From Terana coerulea (Eukaryota > Basidiomycota > Agaricomycetes > Polyporales > Phanerochaetaceae), in NCBI GenBank assembly GCA_024811115.1, contig JAKOGH010000611.1, forward strand, positions 1-15,152: 15,152 nt of DNA. The letters run 5' to 3'. Shown piece by piece: positions 1 through 8,835 of this stretch. Under the pieces are notes generated by a model. That model saw only the letters and a list, made by a program, of their open reading frames with translations. It was not told the origin of the DNA and made no database searches. The position numbers were made by a program, and so were the translations under genes. Position 1 is the stretch's first letter. Every line of letters begins with the position of its first letter.

Positions 1-920
1 TTGGAATGCATCAAGATTCCTGAATTTCTATAATGAGAGCCCGTTCTAACATTCAGATGATCCACTCACCAATAGATGTGCTGAGTGAGCATGATGGGAG
101 TCAGCTCTGTGGCCGTCGCATGCACGGCGGTCTTCAGGATGCCGCCATTCTCAACAGTGTGTGTTGTCTGCGATGCTTTAGCGTCGGCGCCCATGGAAAA
201 GTACGAACTGTACGCACAAATGCGGACACATTCCCAGGGAAGCCCTCGTCCGCGGGGTCGAAATGGTGGTACACAACACTGGTCGAAGACTTGGAGATGA
301 TGGTCCAGTTTCGACGATCCCAGCCATAGATGCCTCCATGCAGTGTATCCTGGCCTAGTCATGGAGTTTAATGCATGTGTTTGCGATGAGCGAGAGCGAC
401 TGACCGTCGTGATCGTTGGTTGGGATTTCATATACACCGGGACCGGGTGGCTGAGGCTCTTTGGTGATTGGGATAGAGAAGGTTCCTGCGAAGACAAAAT
501 GAACTTGACTTCAATAGACACCTCATTGACACGGCTCACCGTTTCTGATGCGATTTGCGTATCTACCAACGATTGGGTTGAATACGGGATGAGCCGGGTC
601 AGTGAGCAACTGCGACTGAGATTGCATGTGAGACTGAACAAGAGGTCTAACAAAATGCGCACGTACATTGTCATCGTAGCCAAGAATAATATCACGAGAT
701 TTCCCAGATTTATCCTTCACCCAAAGCTCTGTCATGGTTGCCCCAAACGAGACGAACTTCGCGGTGATGGAACCATCTGGAGCCGAGATTGTGGTAACAT
801 CGAAAGGCTGGGTTGCCTCATCAGCTGGTGAAGTTGCTTTCCAGTAGTGGTACTCACATATTGTTCAGCACTAGAGGCCGTACAGATACCCATGAGCCCT
901 ACAAGCGCGAGGAGTAGCAT
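1..920 (-). CDS. Secreted aldose 1-epimerase (galactose mutarotase-like), N-terminal part, cut by left edge
   Basis: Enzymes of this family interconvert the alpha and beta anomers of aldoses. Seven exons can be read on the minus strand: 920-858, 807-667, 615-540, 485-405, 354-218, 167-70 and 19-1, giving about 205 residues before the edge. The start is the ATG at 920 because it opens a signal peptide (MLLLALVGLMGICTASSA), so the enzyme is probably secreted. Family motifs follow in order: VSFGATMTELWV (residues ~41-52), DIILGYDDN (~60-68), HPVFNPIVGRYANRIRNG (~77-94), LHGGIYGWDRRNW (~125-137) and TQHIYWNLDAF. The His in LHGG (~126) and in TQHIYW (~196) match the two catalytic histidines of GalM enzymes. 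The C-terminal half with the catalytic Glu lies outside the window. All introns are GT..AG and 43-54 nt. The third exon could start six bases later at a second AG. Family assignment is firm; sugar specificity is not visible. Confidence 0.9.
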
Positions 921-1693
921 GTATGATTGGCTGTAGCGGGGCAAGGATCGCCGATCGACTAGGAAAGACCGACGTAGCCAAAGACTATTCGTCTGTTCTC
1001 TTATAGGAGCCACGGACAGATACAACAGCGCTCGGCAGACCAGTGTCCAGCCGCTGGCTATGACGCACCAGGAAATTCTCCGCAAAGTGTGAAGCGTTCC
1101 TGGCAGGCTTATTCACATACGGAGGACGGAACGGCCTCGTTGTGGAGTGTCGGACACCGATACCGCCTACTACCGCGCCTTGCGCGGTGGTCACAGGTGC
1201 TTACATGCACGCTGCCCGTCGTTCCGACGCGGGCTAGGGCTGCAATTAAGGCATGTTATTTCCCCGAGTGAGATCCCCGGGACGCCTCGTGCGCTTTCAA
1301 ACGTAACCATGTCGCGGGGCCGAAGTGGTGCGTCAATTGAAGCTACCTATAGATTTATCAAGATGTTCAGCTGACAACAAGGTAAGCTCGCACGAACGTA
1401 CCCAGTCCTCATTTCAATGCATGAGGCATTACAGCGAAGCATCCGGGAGGATCAACGTCGGAAACGGATACTGGCATAGGCGTAGTAACCAGCGGCTATT
1501 CTTATCTATACATCCGGGTTGCAAGCAGCATATCTCTCGATGCGAGATACTGGACTTCTCAACAGCACTTGCGCTCGTTACAGTGTACCACGATGGTATG
1601 AGAGAGGGGCAAGGCGCCACAAAGGTCGCGGCAAGCGCCCGAGTGGGCTATACGGTGATCGCCGAGGCAGTAACTAATGCGCTTGATTTGCGC
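921..1693. other. Intergenic stretch without convincing gene
   Basis: This lies between the epimerase start and the Mutator-like element. Short open frames occur on both strands, the longest about 126 codons on the plus strand (1325-1705). None shows a recognisable domain, a spliced continuation or a neighbour relationship. The region nearest 920 must contain the epimerase promoter, but I see no clear TATA or CCAAT element. The open frame at 1325-1705 ends exactly at the transposon junction, so it may be accidental or the remnant of an older sequence. Confidence 0.5.
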
Positions 1694-1702
1694 TTGATAG
1701 GC
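1694..1702. repeat. Left 9-bp target-site duplication of the Mutator-like element
   Basis: The nonamer TTGATAGGC sits directly outside the left terminal inverted repeat. It is repeated exactly at 2420-2428, directly outside the right one. A 9-bp duplication is the typical footprint of Mutator-superfamily transposition. The next base (T) is shared with the end of the inverted repeat, so a 10-bp reading is also possible. Confidence 0.9.
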
Positions 1703-1915
1703 TAGTCTCGTCCCCATCCCCTCCTTCCGGATTTGGGAACTCCGTCAGGAGGGTCTGGCGTCTCCCCAACGGCGGAGGGGGCATCGCCTTCGTCAGTTTC
1801 TGACGAGCGCTTATGTCAACTTGAGACTCGTAGTTCGAATCCTGCATTCGCAGCAATGAGGTATGCCTTAGCTGACTTGACAGGCGGAATATATGTATAT
1901 ATCCGTGATTTTATG
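1703..1915 (+). repeat. Left terminal inverted repeat of the Mutator-like element
   Basis: This pairs with about 2209-2419 in inverted orientation. Inside the arm are a perfect 7-bp hairpin with a 3-base loop (TCGTCAG..CTGACGA, about 1789-1805) and a tRNA B-box-like motif (GTTCGAATCC, about 1833-1842). Confidence 0.88.
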
Positions 1916-2208
1916 TAATTTTAGAATGAATTTCAGGCGGCATATGTGCTCCACAACGGCTATACAACCTCCTGGCTGAGATTAACTGGACTTCATTGCT
2001 TCTTCACGGTGTTCAGCACTTCTGGCTTGGTTAGCTTATTAAAAGGGTCATAAATAAAGTTAATAATATTGCTTGACCCGCCTGAACATTGTAAAGGTAG
2101 TAAGGCCTGGCTTTTGCCGGCCAAGTAGCCAGTCAGCTCATTTCTGCCCAGCTAACTCACATGAGCAATTGCGCAACAAGGGAAGGGTAAAAAATGTGAA
2201 TTTGTGCT

Positions 2209-2419
2209 TTAAAATCATCTATATGTGCATACATCCCGCCTGTTAAGTCAGCTAAGGCATACCTCAATGCTGCGAGTGCAGGATTCGAACTACGAGTCTC
2301 AAGTTGACATAAGCGCTCGTCAGAAACTGACGAAGGCGATGCCCCCTCCGCCGTTGGGAGACGCCAGACCCTCCTGACGGAGTTCCCAAATCCGGAAGGA
2401 GGGGATGGGGACGAGACTA
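2209..2419 (-). repeat. Right terminal inverted repeat of the Mutator-like element
   Basis: This is the reverse complement of the left arm. Differences are one C missing in a C-run near 2357, and isolated substitutions near 2230-2280. Similarity fades into the AT-rich core near 2209-2225. Confidence 0.88.
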
Positions 2420-2428
2420 TTGATAGGC
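2420..2428. repeat. Right 9-bp target-site duplication
   Basis: An exact copy of 1694-1702 (TTGATAGGC), directly abutting the right inverted repeat. Confidence 0.9.
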
Positions 2429-2934
2429 TTGAGCTCCAGCGAGGACGGCAGAATCACAACTCACTGACCCCTTCAAGTTTGGTCTTTAACGTTTTCTTTT
2501 GCACTGGCAGGACATCCAGACTCTGCATATCCAACGCTCGCCTATCTTACGCTTGACCCTCCGAGCCCCAACTGCCAGCACACTACTGGTACTCTTTGGC
2601 ACTGCTAGGAAATGGTCTCTCAGTGACTCGGAGGTGCAGGGACTCTCGTGCTAGGCGCAGATTCACCCACTTTGCCATGACAGCACTCCTTGCGACTGCT
2701 TGAACGTATCTCAGCTGAAATGAAGCATCGGACCCCGAGACCATACAGATACTGAAATCCAGTGTTCACGAAATAATACTTATAGCAGCCTTTCGCGCCA
2801 TGTCACAGCCGTGACACGCGCGGTTCTGCCCGGCCGTGCTCTCACAAATCTCACTTCCGGCTTATTTTCGACGGCCATCCTCTCGCTATTCCGCGTTCCT
2901 CCCACACGGAAACAGCCTCGCTCTCTTCGGCGCG
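2429..2934. other. Intergenic stretch, no gene seen
   Basis: About 500 bp between the transposon and the first unknown-family copy. I see no domain-bearing frame. The only local structure is a small palindrome at about 2801-2816 (TGTCAC-4 nt-GTGACA). The plus-strand frame of the downstream pseudogene stays open well upstream (back beyond 2850) but contains no ATG. Confidence 0.5.
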
Positions 2935-2935
2935 A

Positions 2936-4466
2936 TTGTCAGAACAGCAGTATCGGGCGCACCTAAAGGATAGGTTCGACGTCTGGCCCCCACCGTACCA
3001 GAGTCCGCACCCTGACAGCGGCATCGCTCGCGTCACTGGGTACGACGAGGAGGCGAAGGAGGCTATTCGGGGCAGTACGAAAGAGGGAAACAATGTCCTA
3101 GAGGTAGCTTGGCACTCGACAGACGGCAGGGTAAGTCTATGTTTGCGGTAACGCGTACATTTGGTGACCGATAGTTTTCTGTTTGCAGATGGTGCTTACC
3201 GGAAGAGTGGAAGACAAGCTCCGGATTTTAAGCTACTAGCACTGGGTACGTCTGGATGCACACTGTCGTGCTAAACCTGTGTCAATCCCTCTCTATGTAG
3301 CAACTTGCTGGAGACGGCGAGCTTCTCCGCAACAGCAGCGGAATGACGCTGGGCGCTCACCCATACTTCTGGAGGAAGAAGGACGTTGGTGCGCCAACAC
3401 ACCAATACTCTGTATAACTCCTGCTGATCATGCTGTAGACCTAGTACTCGTGCCCGAGAACAAGCTCAAGGAGTTCAAGCGCACGAATAAGCCGTCGTAC
3501 GCATGGAAGCACCTCGAGACTGGCGAATCGTCTTCCAGGGACGCATTAACCAACGCGAAAGAGACTTACCATCTCATCAATCCGGTCAAATCCTCCTCCT
3601 GGGCGAATTATACTGAACAGCGCAAGGTGGCGGAGGCGCGGCTCGAGGACGTGCTGAAGAGCCAGGAGTGCGACGAATATGTGCCGCTCATGCAGCAAAT
3701 CAAGAAGGGCTCGGGATACATCCTCAGCGAGACTGAAATGGAACTCCGAAGAACTGTGGACGATCGTTGACGGTATCTTGCCGCTCGATATCGATGTCGA
3801 TACCGGGGATGAGATGGTACGTCCACTTATTAATAATTGTGCTCTTCGACATTCGGCTCATTGCGTTAATTAGCCTCAAGATGTTCATGTCAAGACCCGA
3901 TTCTACTCTCCTACTCGACCTAGCGCCGTCGACGTCCGCTTTACTTACAAGCACTTCACGCGCATGGATTCAGTTGACTTCTCCTGCAAAGTTGAATACC
4001 GGGTTCTTGACCCCATTCGCTCAGCGGACATCTCAACACAGGACCAGACTGGCGGATAGATGCGTCTATTTGAGATGCGTCTCGACAGTGACCCGCCGGG
4101 CAAACGGTGGTATGCCCTTTACCGCTCGCAGTGGGGGCTCGAAGCCGCAGACGTCGAGCGGATACGTCGGGCGCTATTTGGGTCGACCGAACAGTATCCT
4201 GGCGATACGATAGACAAGGTCGATGCGATGCGTCTACTTCTCGCAGCTGTGGGGATTCCTCTGCGTGTTGCGAGAACCGAGGATCAGCAGGACGAGGGAA
4301 CCCTGACCGGATCGGCAGTATCGAGTGGGAGTGGGATTATGACGACTGGATTGCGTGGAATCTCAGGAGAGTGTGCGGTTGTCCATTGGAGAAAGACAAA
4401 AGCTTCAAGCCGAGGACATTCAAGGATGATTCTGATGATTCTGATGACAACGATGACTCCGAGTAA
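2936..4466 (+). pseudogene. Upstream copy of a tandemly duplicated unknown family, degenerate
   Basis: I do not recognise the family. The coding trace is: exon ~2939-3130, possible small exon 3189-3245, exon 3301-3388, exon 3439-3816, exon 3874 to stop at 4466. It aligns with the paralogue at 4702-6270 exon by exon and with the same intron phases. Shared blocks include LVLVPENKLKEF, YHLINPVKSSSWANYTEQRK, PLMQQIKKG, DGILPLDI, RFYSPTRPSAVDV, MRLLLAAVGIPLRVAR and, near the end, W(D/L)xDWI with a Ser/Asp-rich tail. Lesions: where the paralogue has an internal ATG this copy has ATTG (2935-2938) and no ATG start; TAG in the small exon (3237-3239), avoidable by skipping that exon; one extra base near 3736-3738; TAG at 4057-4059 where the paralogue has TGG; and another frame change near 4294-4306. 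Several independent lesions favour a decaying pseudogene over sequencing error. Confidence 0.72.
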
Positions 4467-4701
4467 GGTTTTATTAGTATAGCAGTAAAGGCGTTTACTT
4501 ATTCGTATGCACATTTGGCGTGTTAGATAACTCGGAGTAGCAGCTGTTGGCGTGGCTCAACGGACACAGATACCGCGTGATGTCATATTTGCGACCTTCC
4601 GCGGTTCTCCAATCATTCATTTGCCATCCGACATTGCCTCTCACATAAAGCCCCATGCATTTTGAGAACATTCCCTCACTCTTCAAACCCGGGCCGTCAC
4701 A
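4467..4701. other. Spacer between the two paralogues
   Basis: These 235 bp contain the 3' end region of the upstream copy and the presumed promoter of the downstream copy. No open frame or repeat of note is seen. Confidence 0.5.
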
Positions 4702-6270
4702 ATGTCGACCTCTCCGCAGCTGTTCTCCACCCTGCGCATGTCGAACGACGACTTCGCGGAATACCAGCGTAGTCGTGACGTCGTGTCCCGCGACGCAGCT
4801 AATGATGTCCGCAAGCAATGCATCAAGGTGGCTGGGTACGATGCGCCGGCTCGCAAAATCGTCAAAGCAGTAACTGGGGCGAGCGCTGTTAAAATACCTT
4901 GGGACGAGAACAACAGCGTTGTGCGTATCTCACTCCTCGTGCATAACAGTAAATGGCCGTAACTGACTATTCCGGCGGTCTTAGCAAACTCTCCTTTTGA
5001 GAGTCGAAGATAAGTTGCAGATACCACAAAAGTACTGGGTGAGTCATGAGAGTGGTTGCTCGGCAGTGCATCTCCTGAAGCTACTATATTTTGTCAGATT
5101 CTTGCCGTGAAAGGTTTCTTGCTGGATGATATTTCCGTTTGTCTCGACTCCCATGATATGTTCATGGGGTTGTCATTCGTAAGTGAGTTGTTTCAAATTG
5201 TGCTATGAATTCACTGAGCTAACAGCTTCCTATTGCAAGACACGGTGCTTGTTCCCGAGTACGCCATCGAAGATTATAAGACCGAAAACCCACCCGAGCT
5301 GCCGTCCTTCGTTTGGCGGCATCTCGCGGCTATTCGCACAGATTCCACCGACCCCTTGGAGATTGCCAAGGTTGCATATAACCTGGTAAACCCCGTCACC
5401 TCGGAAGGCTGGGGTGCCTATACTACCCAGCGAAAGACAGCCGAAGGTCGCCTGAACAAGCTCATCAAGCACTACGAGTTCGAGGAGTACGGGGATTTCA
5501 TGCAGCAAATCCGGGATGGTGTCGAGCATGTCCTTCACTTGACAGATCTACCTGAAACTCAGCGACTTGTAATCGCTGACGGCGTATTGCCGGTCAGCCT
5601 GGAATATACCGCCGAGGAAGATATGGAAGTCAGCTCATCGTTGCTGACCCGTATTATTCGGCGCTGACGTCTTGAGCTCATAGCCCCGGTCCGTGACTGT
5701 GTGGACGCGCATATATTCACCCATAAAGCCCATGGCGGTCGACGTCTATCTCCAGTACCATTTCCGAATTCGCTTGAGCTCCGTCGAGTTTTGCACCACT
5801 CTGCTGTTCCGCATATGTGACTCCATCTCATCTTTCCCCCTGCCTGCGTACCACGAGGATCCCCTTCGTGACTCCGGCAAGCCCAAGCCTGGCTGGACGC
5901 AGGTGTTCCACATATATCTCGAGGACCGTCCGACAGGCCGCCAGCGGACGCACGTGTGAGGTTACCGTGAGGAAGTGGGGGCTACAGGTGCAGCACATGA
6001 ACCTCCTGCACAGTGTGCTCTTCGGGCGTGCGACTCAGGAGCCCGCGGCTGGCATTGACAAGGTGCCGCTCGTGCGCCTCCTGCTGGCTGCCGTCGGCAT
6101 GTCATTCTCCGTTGCACGGAGCGAGGACGAGGAGGATGAGCAGTGCAGCGCACGGCGACGGTTTTGAGTGGTGGTCCGTGTTGGAAGAGTGGATTGGGGT
6201 GAATGTGCGGAAGACGTGTGGGGTGCCGCTGCTCAGGGACACAACGTGGGTTCCACCAAAGGACGATTAG
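4702..6270 (+). CDS. Downstream copy of the unknown tandem family; 3' end possibly disrupted
   Basis: No known domain is recognised. Exons are 4702-4920, 5021-5038 (18 nt), 5098-5182, 5240-5628 and 5684 onward. Introns are GT..AG in phases 0, 0, 1 and 0, the same phases as in the upstream copy. The start is the ATG at 4702 (MSTSPQLFSTLRMSNDDF); a second in-frame ATG lies 12 codons on. Up to 5956 the frame is clean and ends ...EDRPTGRQRTHV before TGA at 5957-5959. The continuation (RKWGLQVQHMNLLHSVLFG, VPLVRLLLAAVGMSFSVARSEDEEDE) lies in another frame from 5961. A 34-nt GT..AG intron (5954-5987) would reconnect it but would drop residues that align with the sister copy; otherwise four bases are extra. 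It would then stop at 6167 (about 386 residues). The sister's last block (FEWWSVLEEWI...) appears in a third frame, ending at 6268-6270. No signal peptide or membrane segment is evident. It is either a working gene with an altered C-terminus or an early pseudogene. Confidence 0.6.
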
Positions 6271-6362
6271 GGGGATGAGTATAGCGACCGCTGACGACGG
6301 CGTAGATGATGATGATGAATATGATGGAGAGATGGATGAAAACCATGGTGTCATGCAGACTT

Positions 6363-6835
6363 AGTACAGTATACTACAGCCACAGGTACCTGTGATTCCT
6401 CAGTAAACCAGCTACTGTACATTAATGACCTGACAGGGGCCGGTTGTGACTGTGACATTTTTGCAACGATCCGGATGAGCGGAGGCAGGGTTGAAGGCCT
6501 GTGACATGCTTCAGAGACCAGTGGTGAGCGGGCCATCTGGAGCCAAATTTGGTGTTTACTCACCGTTATTTGGCTATAATTGTGCAGGATCTACCACAAA
6601 TGCATTGTTCAAGGGCGTCGAGTGGGAGAAAAGGCTTATTGCGCCGCAGGCTCCAAAATTTGGGGGTAAGGACTTACCTGTCACAGACTGGCGGACCCTT
6701 CTGTGACCAGTGACAAAAACCCGGATAGCGGACAGGTGGGACCCCCTGTGACGTGTGACACCCTGTCAGGTCATTAATGTACAGTACTTGTCATAACGAG
6801 CATCATCTGAGGTACTTCTTCTATACTACTGTACT
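6363..6835. repeat. Weaker outer inverted flanks around the MITE
   Basis: The ends AGTACAGTA (6363-6371) and TACTGTACT (6827-6835) are inverted to each other, with TTA on both outer sides (6361-6363 and 6836-6838). Partial inverted similarity continues inward for about 50 bp on each side until the strong inner repeat begins. This could be an older element into which the inner one inserted, or simply the degenerate outer part of one 470-bp element. Confidence 0.45.
6415..6784. mobile_element. TA-flanked MITE with 24-26 bp perfect inverted repeats
   Basis: CTGTACATTAATGACCTGAC and four more bases at the left end are repeated as an exact reverse complement at the right end (about 6761-6784). 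The dinucleotide TA lies outside both ends (6413-6414 and 6785-6786), as after Tc1/mariner-type insertion. The 370-bp body has no coding capacity. It is rich in TGTGAC/GTCACA hexamers, which may be subterminal transposase-binding repeats. Superfamily is inferred from the TA duplication and size only. Confidence 0.72.
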
Positions 6836-7189
6836 TTACCAACCAAAGTGGCGGTCACAGGTCACACCCATTTTCGGCTGACCCCGCCAATGATTTTCTT
6901 TCGATTTTTGGCAATTTTGGGGATTCGTTGGCGAAAATGATTTTGGGCGCTTCTGATGCTTTGGTCGTTGAAGTATAGTATATTAATTCTGCCACCTAAA
7001 CCTAAGTTCTAATCTCATATTTTGGGGCATCATGTGGTACTGTATCAGCTATTCTACCCATCTCATAAAGTCTAAACAAATTAGTGACTATAGGGCATGC
7101 GACATATAGCCGCCCTCTGCGACATGTTAGGCTCAACGTCTACAGGCGCTTCACAGTGGTAGAAGGTTTCCGAGGTCTCATGACAAAGT

Positions 7190-7236
7190 GTCTCACTCAC
7201 GATGGAGCGGTGACACTGGCGTCTCGCTCATGATGG
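7190..7236 (+). repeat. Imperfect 16-bp direct repeat, 31-bp period
   Basis: GTCTCACTCACGATGG at 7190-7205 recurs as GTCTCGCTCATGATGG at 7221-7236, with two differences. Only two units are visible, with no sign of a longer array. Significance is unknown. Confidence 0.35.
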
Positions 7237-7651
7237 GACGTCCATAACGGGGTAAAGTCCCGCTACATGACTTAGTGCAATGAATGTGAGCAGCTGGACA
7301 AACTCAAGCAGCCTTGTTAAAATTACAGATAAATGTGGAATAGTCTAGTGAGCTATAGAGCTCCTGATACAATATCAAAGAACAAATCTTCATTGTGATA
7401 AAGAGGCTAATTCTCTAATACAATGTGCCTAATTTGTTGCAAGAAATATCAGCTAACAACAGCATGTCCTCTTACTTCATAACCTTTTCATGCTAGTATT
7501 CTGCAAGAATATACTGATGCTAATGTTCAAGTCAACTCAGTATGCTTTATAGCAGTGATAGCATAAGAAAGCAAGGTTACAGAGTAAGATAGCAGTACAA
7601 GGAAATCTCCAAAAGCGAACAACCCCTTCTAATTTCTCTTCATTCTCTGCC

Positions 7652-8835
7652 CTAGTCTTCACCCAAGATCATATTCTTTACCTCTTCTATTTCCTGATCT
7701 TCCTCCAGAGATGGTAAGACACCACTGCCATCAATGAGACCATGCATGTTAGCAGCATTATACATTCTGAGAAATGATTCCCATCCTCTGATCCTTAGGG
7801 CAGAGGGTGCTTGAGGAAGATGTAGGTCTGGTTGCGTAGGCATAGGACTGGATAAATACTGTGGTGGTGGTTTGGATGAAGATATGCAGTTGTTTCGCTT
7901 TTTAAATGAATTGGTATTAATATTCATAAACTATCAAGCAAAAATGCCCACTTGTTGTGTAGAGAATTTGTTTTGGAGGATAGGTGCCTCTATTAAGGGT
8001 ATGGGAAGGCTTTTGAAGACTTCATAAGACCTTGCCTTTGAAGGCAGATCTCCAAATACTATGTCTGTATCTGGCTCTTGTCTACTATGCAGATGGTTGT
8101 GCTGCACTGAAGCAGAGTATGAATGCTTTGAATGGCTGTGCCCATGCACTTTAGCACTGAGTGCAATGAAGGAAGGCATTGTTTCAGTTGGCAAGCTGTC
8201 TCTAGCAAAGCCTATCTTCAATGAAGTTGGCTTTGCAGTTAAGGTCTTGAACCTTGCTTTGCAGACAAGAGCCTGGAGATCTTCATAATGGTGACCTTTG
8301 AGGTGTCCTTTCAGATAGCTCTGAGCTCCTTGCTCTTCACAATCTGCCAATCAATGCAGAGAGAGATTGAGCAGTGATAGGCCAAAATGCGAAGCTGCCT
8401 TACCTTTGAAAGGACATGGAATGTGATAGTTCTCTATATGCGAAGCATATACATGCATATGAAGCTCCTTGGCTGTTCCCAGGGCATCTCTACATGTCCA
8501 CCACTTGCAGATAATGCTCTGTGATATTTTCTTGATTTAATTTGTATTTATGCGCTATTTCTTGACAGCTCACCCCATTTCTAGGCTTGAAACAGTGCTG
8601 TTTGATATGCTAAAGGTAGAGAATGTCAATGCCAATATGCAGCAGAATTTTCCAGGCTTTGAATGGGCACAGTACGAAGTAAAGATAGAACACTTACTCT
8701 TCTGAGCACCTCCCAGCAGTTTAGATGTGCGTGACAACCTGCCCAAAAGCATGGTATATCACACTGCACCCACTGAGCATGCTTTACAGCTTGCTCAAGT
8801 GACAAGTCAATGGATGAAGTAAGGCCAGATGACAT
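7652..8835 (-). CDS. Small protein with three C2H2-type zinc fingers
   Basis: Five exons (8835-8698, 8609-8574, 8518-8404, 8343-7952, 7858-7652) join in frame to about 295 residues. All introns are GT..AG, of 60-93 nt. Finger 1 is C29-x4-C34-x12-H47-x3-H51, finger 2 is C62-x4-C67-x12-H80-x4-H85, and finger 3 is C93-x4-C98-x11-H110-x3-H114. Finger 1 is cut by the first intron just before its first His, and finger 3 by the third intron inside its Cys pair. The regular ligands emerge only after splicing, which strongly supports the model. After the fingers come a His/Ser-rich stretch (HGHSHSKHSYSASVQHNHLH, ~150-170), a Pro-rich segment and an acidic tail (LEEDQEIEEVKNMILGED). The fingers suggest nucleic-acid or protein binding; the actual role is unknown. 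The start is the first ATG before finger 1, though an upstream exon cannot be excluded. The gene sits alone in an AT-rich region flanked by MITEs and is more AT-rich than the conserved genes to its right. Confidence 0.78.

Larger units (their letters stand above)
1703..2419. mobile_element. Non-autonomous Mutator-like element (TIR-MULE / long-TIR MITE)
   Basis: A 717-bp element is bounded by inverted repeats of about 210 bp: 1703-1915 on the left and about 2209-2419 on the right. The outermost bases read TAGTCTCGTCCCCATCCCC and its complement. Across roughly the outer 190 bp the two arms differ by only one single-base indel and a few substitutions, mostly at the inner end. The central ~290 bp has no open frame of useful length, so no transposase is encoded and mobility would need one supplied in trans. 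It is flanked by a perfect 9-bp target duplication. Long TIRs plus a 9-bp duplication fit the Mutator superfamily; the superfamily name is inferred from structure only. The outer TIR parts are GC-rich and the core AT-rich. The intact duplication and near-identical arms suggest a fairly recent insertion. Confidence 0.88.
6271..7651. other. AT-richer, repeat-bearing intergenic region
   Basis: No gene is recognised across ~1.4 kb. It contains the MITE at 6415-6784 with its weaker outer inverted flanks, many short TGTGAC/GTCACA motifs (about 6448-6760 and 6850-6870), and an imperfect direct repeat near 7190-7236. Base composition is clearly more AT-rich from about 6880 on, continuing into the zinc-finger gene. 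Confidence 0.5.

Noticed and set aside
66..695. Long minus-strand 209-codon frame
   Set aside because: It reads through several introns in mixed frames; only its last ~30 codons (TVENGGILKT...) coincide with a real epimerase exon.
33..831. Plus-strand open frames across the left edge
   Set aside because: They are antisense to the well-supported aldose 1-epimerase exons and lack domains.
1325..1705. Plus-strand open frame with a segment (DFSTALALVTVYHDG) faintly like PDR-type ABC transporters
   Set aside because: The resemblance is limited to about a dozen residues, the ABC signature and Walker motifs are absent, and no spliced neighbouring exons were found.
1810..1860. Possible tRNA gene in the transposon arm
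   Set aside because: The B-box-like motif is present, but the T-stem bases do not pair and no matching A box, D arm or acceptor stem is found upstream; both copies are equally defective.
4261..4330. Intron to explain the frame change near the end of the upstream paralogue
   Set aside because: GT..AG pairs here (for example starting near 4265) do not restore the frame of the final conserved block, and the removed part is conserved in the sister copy.
7061..7260. Possible satellite or CRISPR-like repeat
   Set aside because: Only two imperfect 16-bp units are present, with no array of regular spacers.
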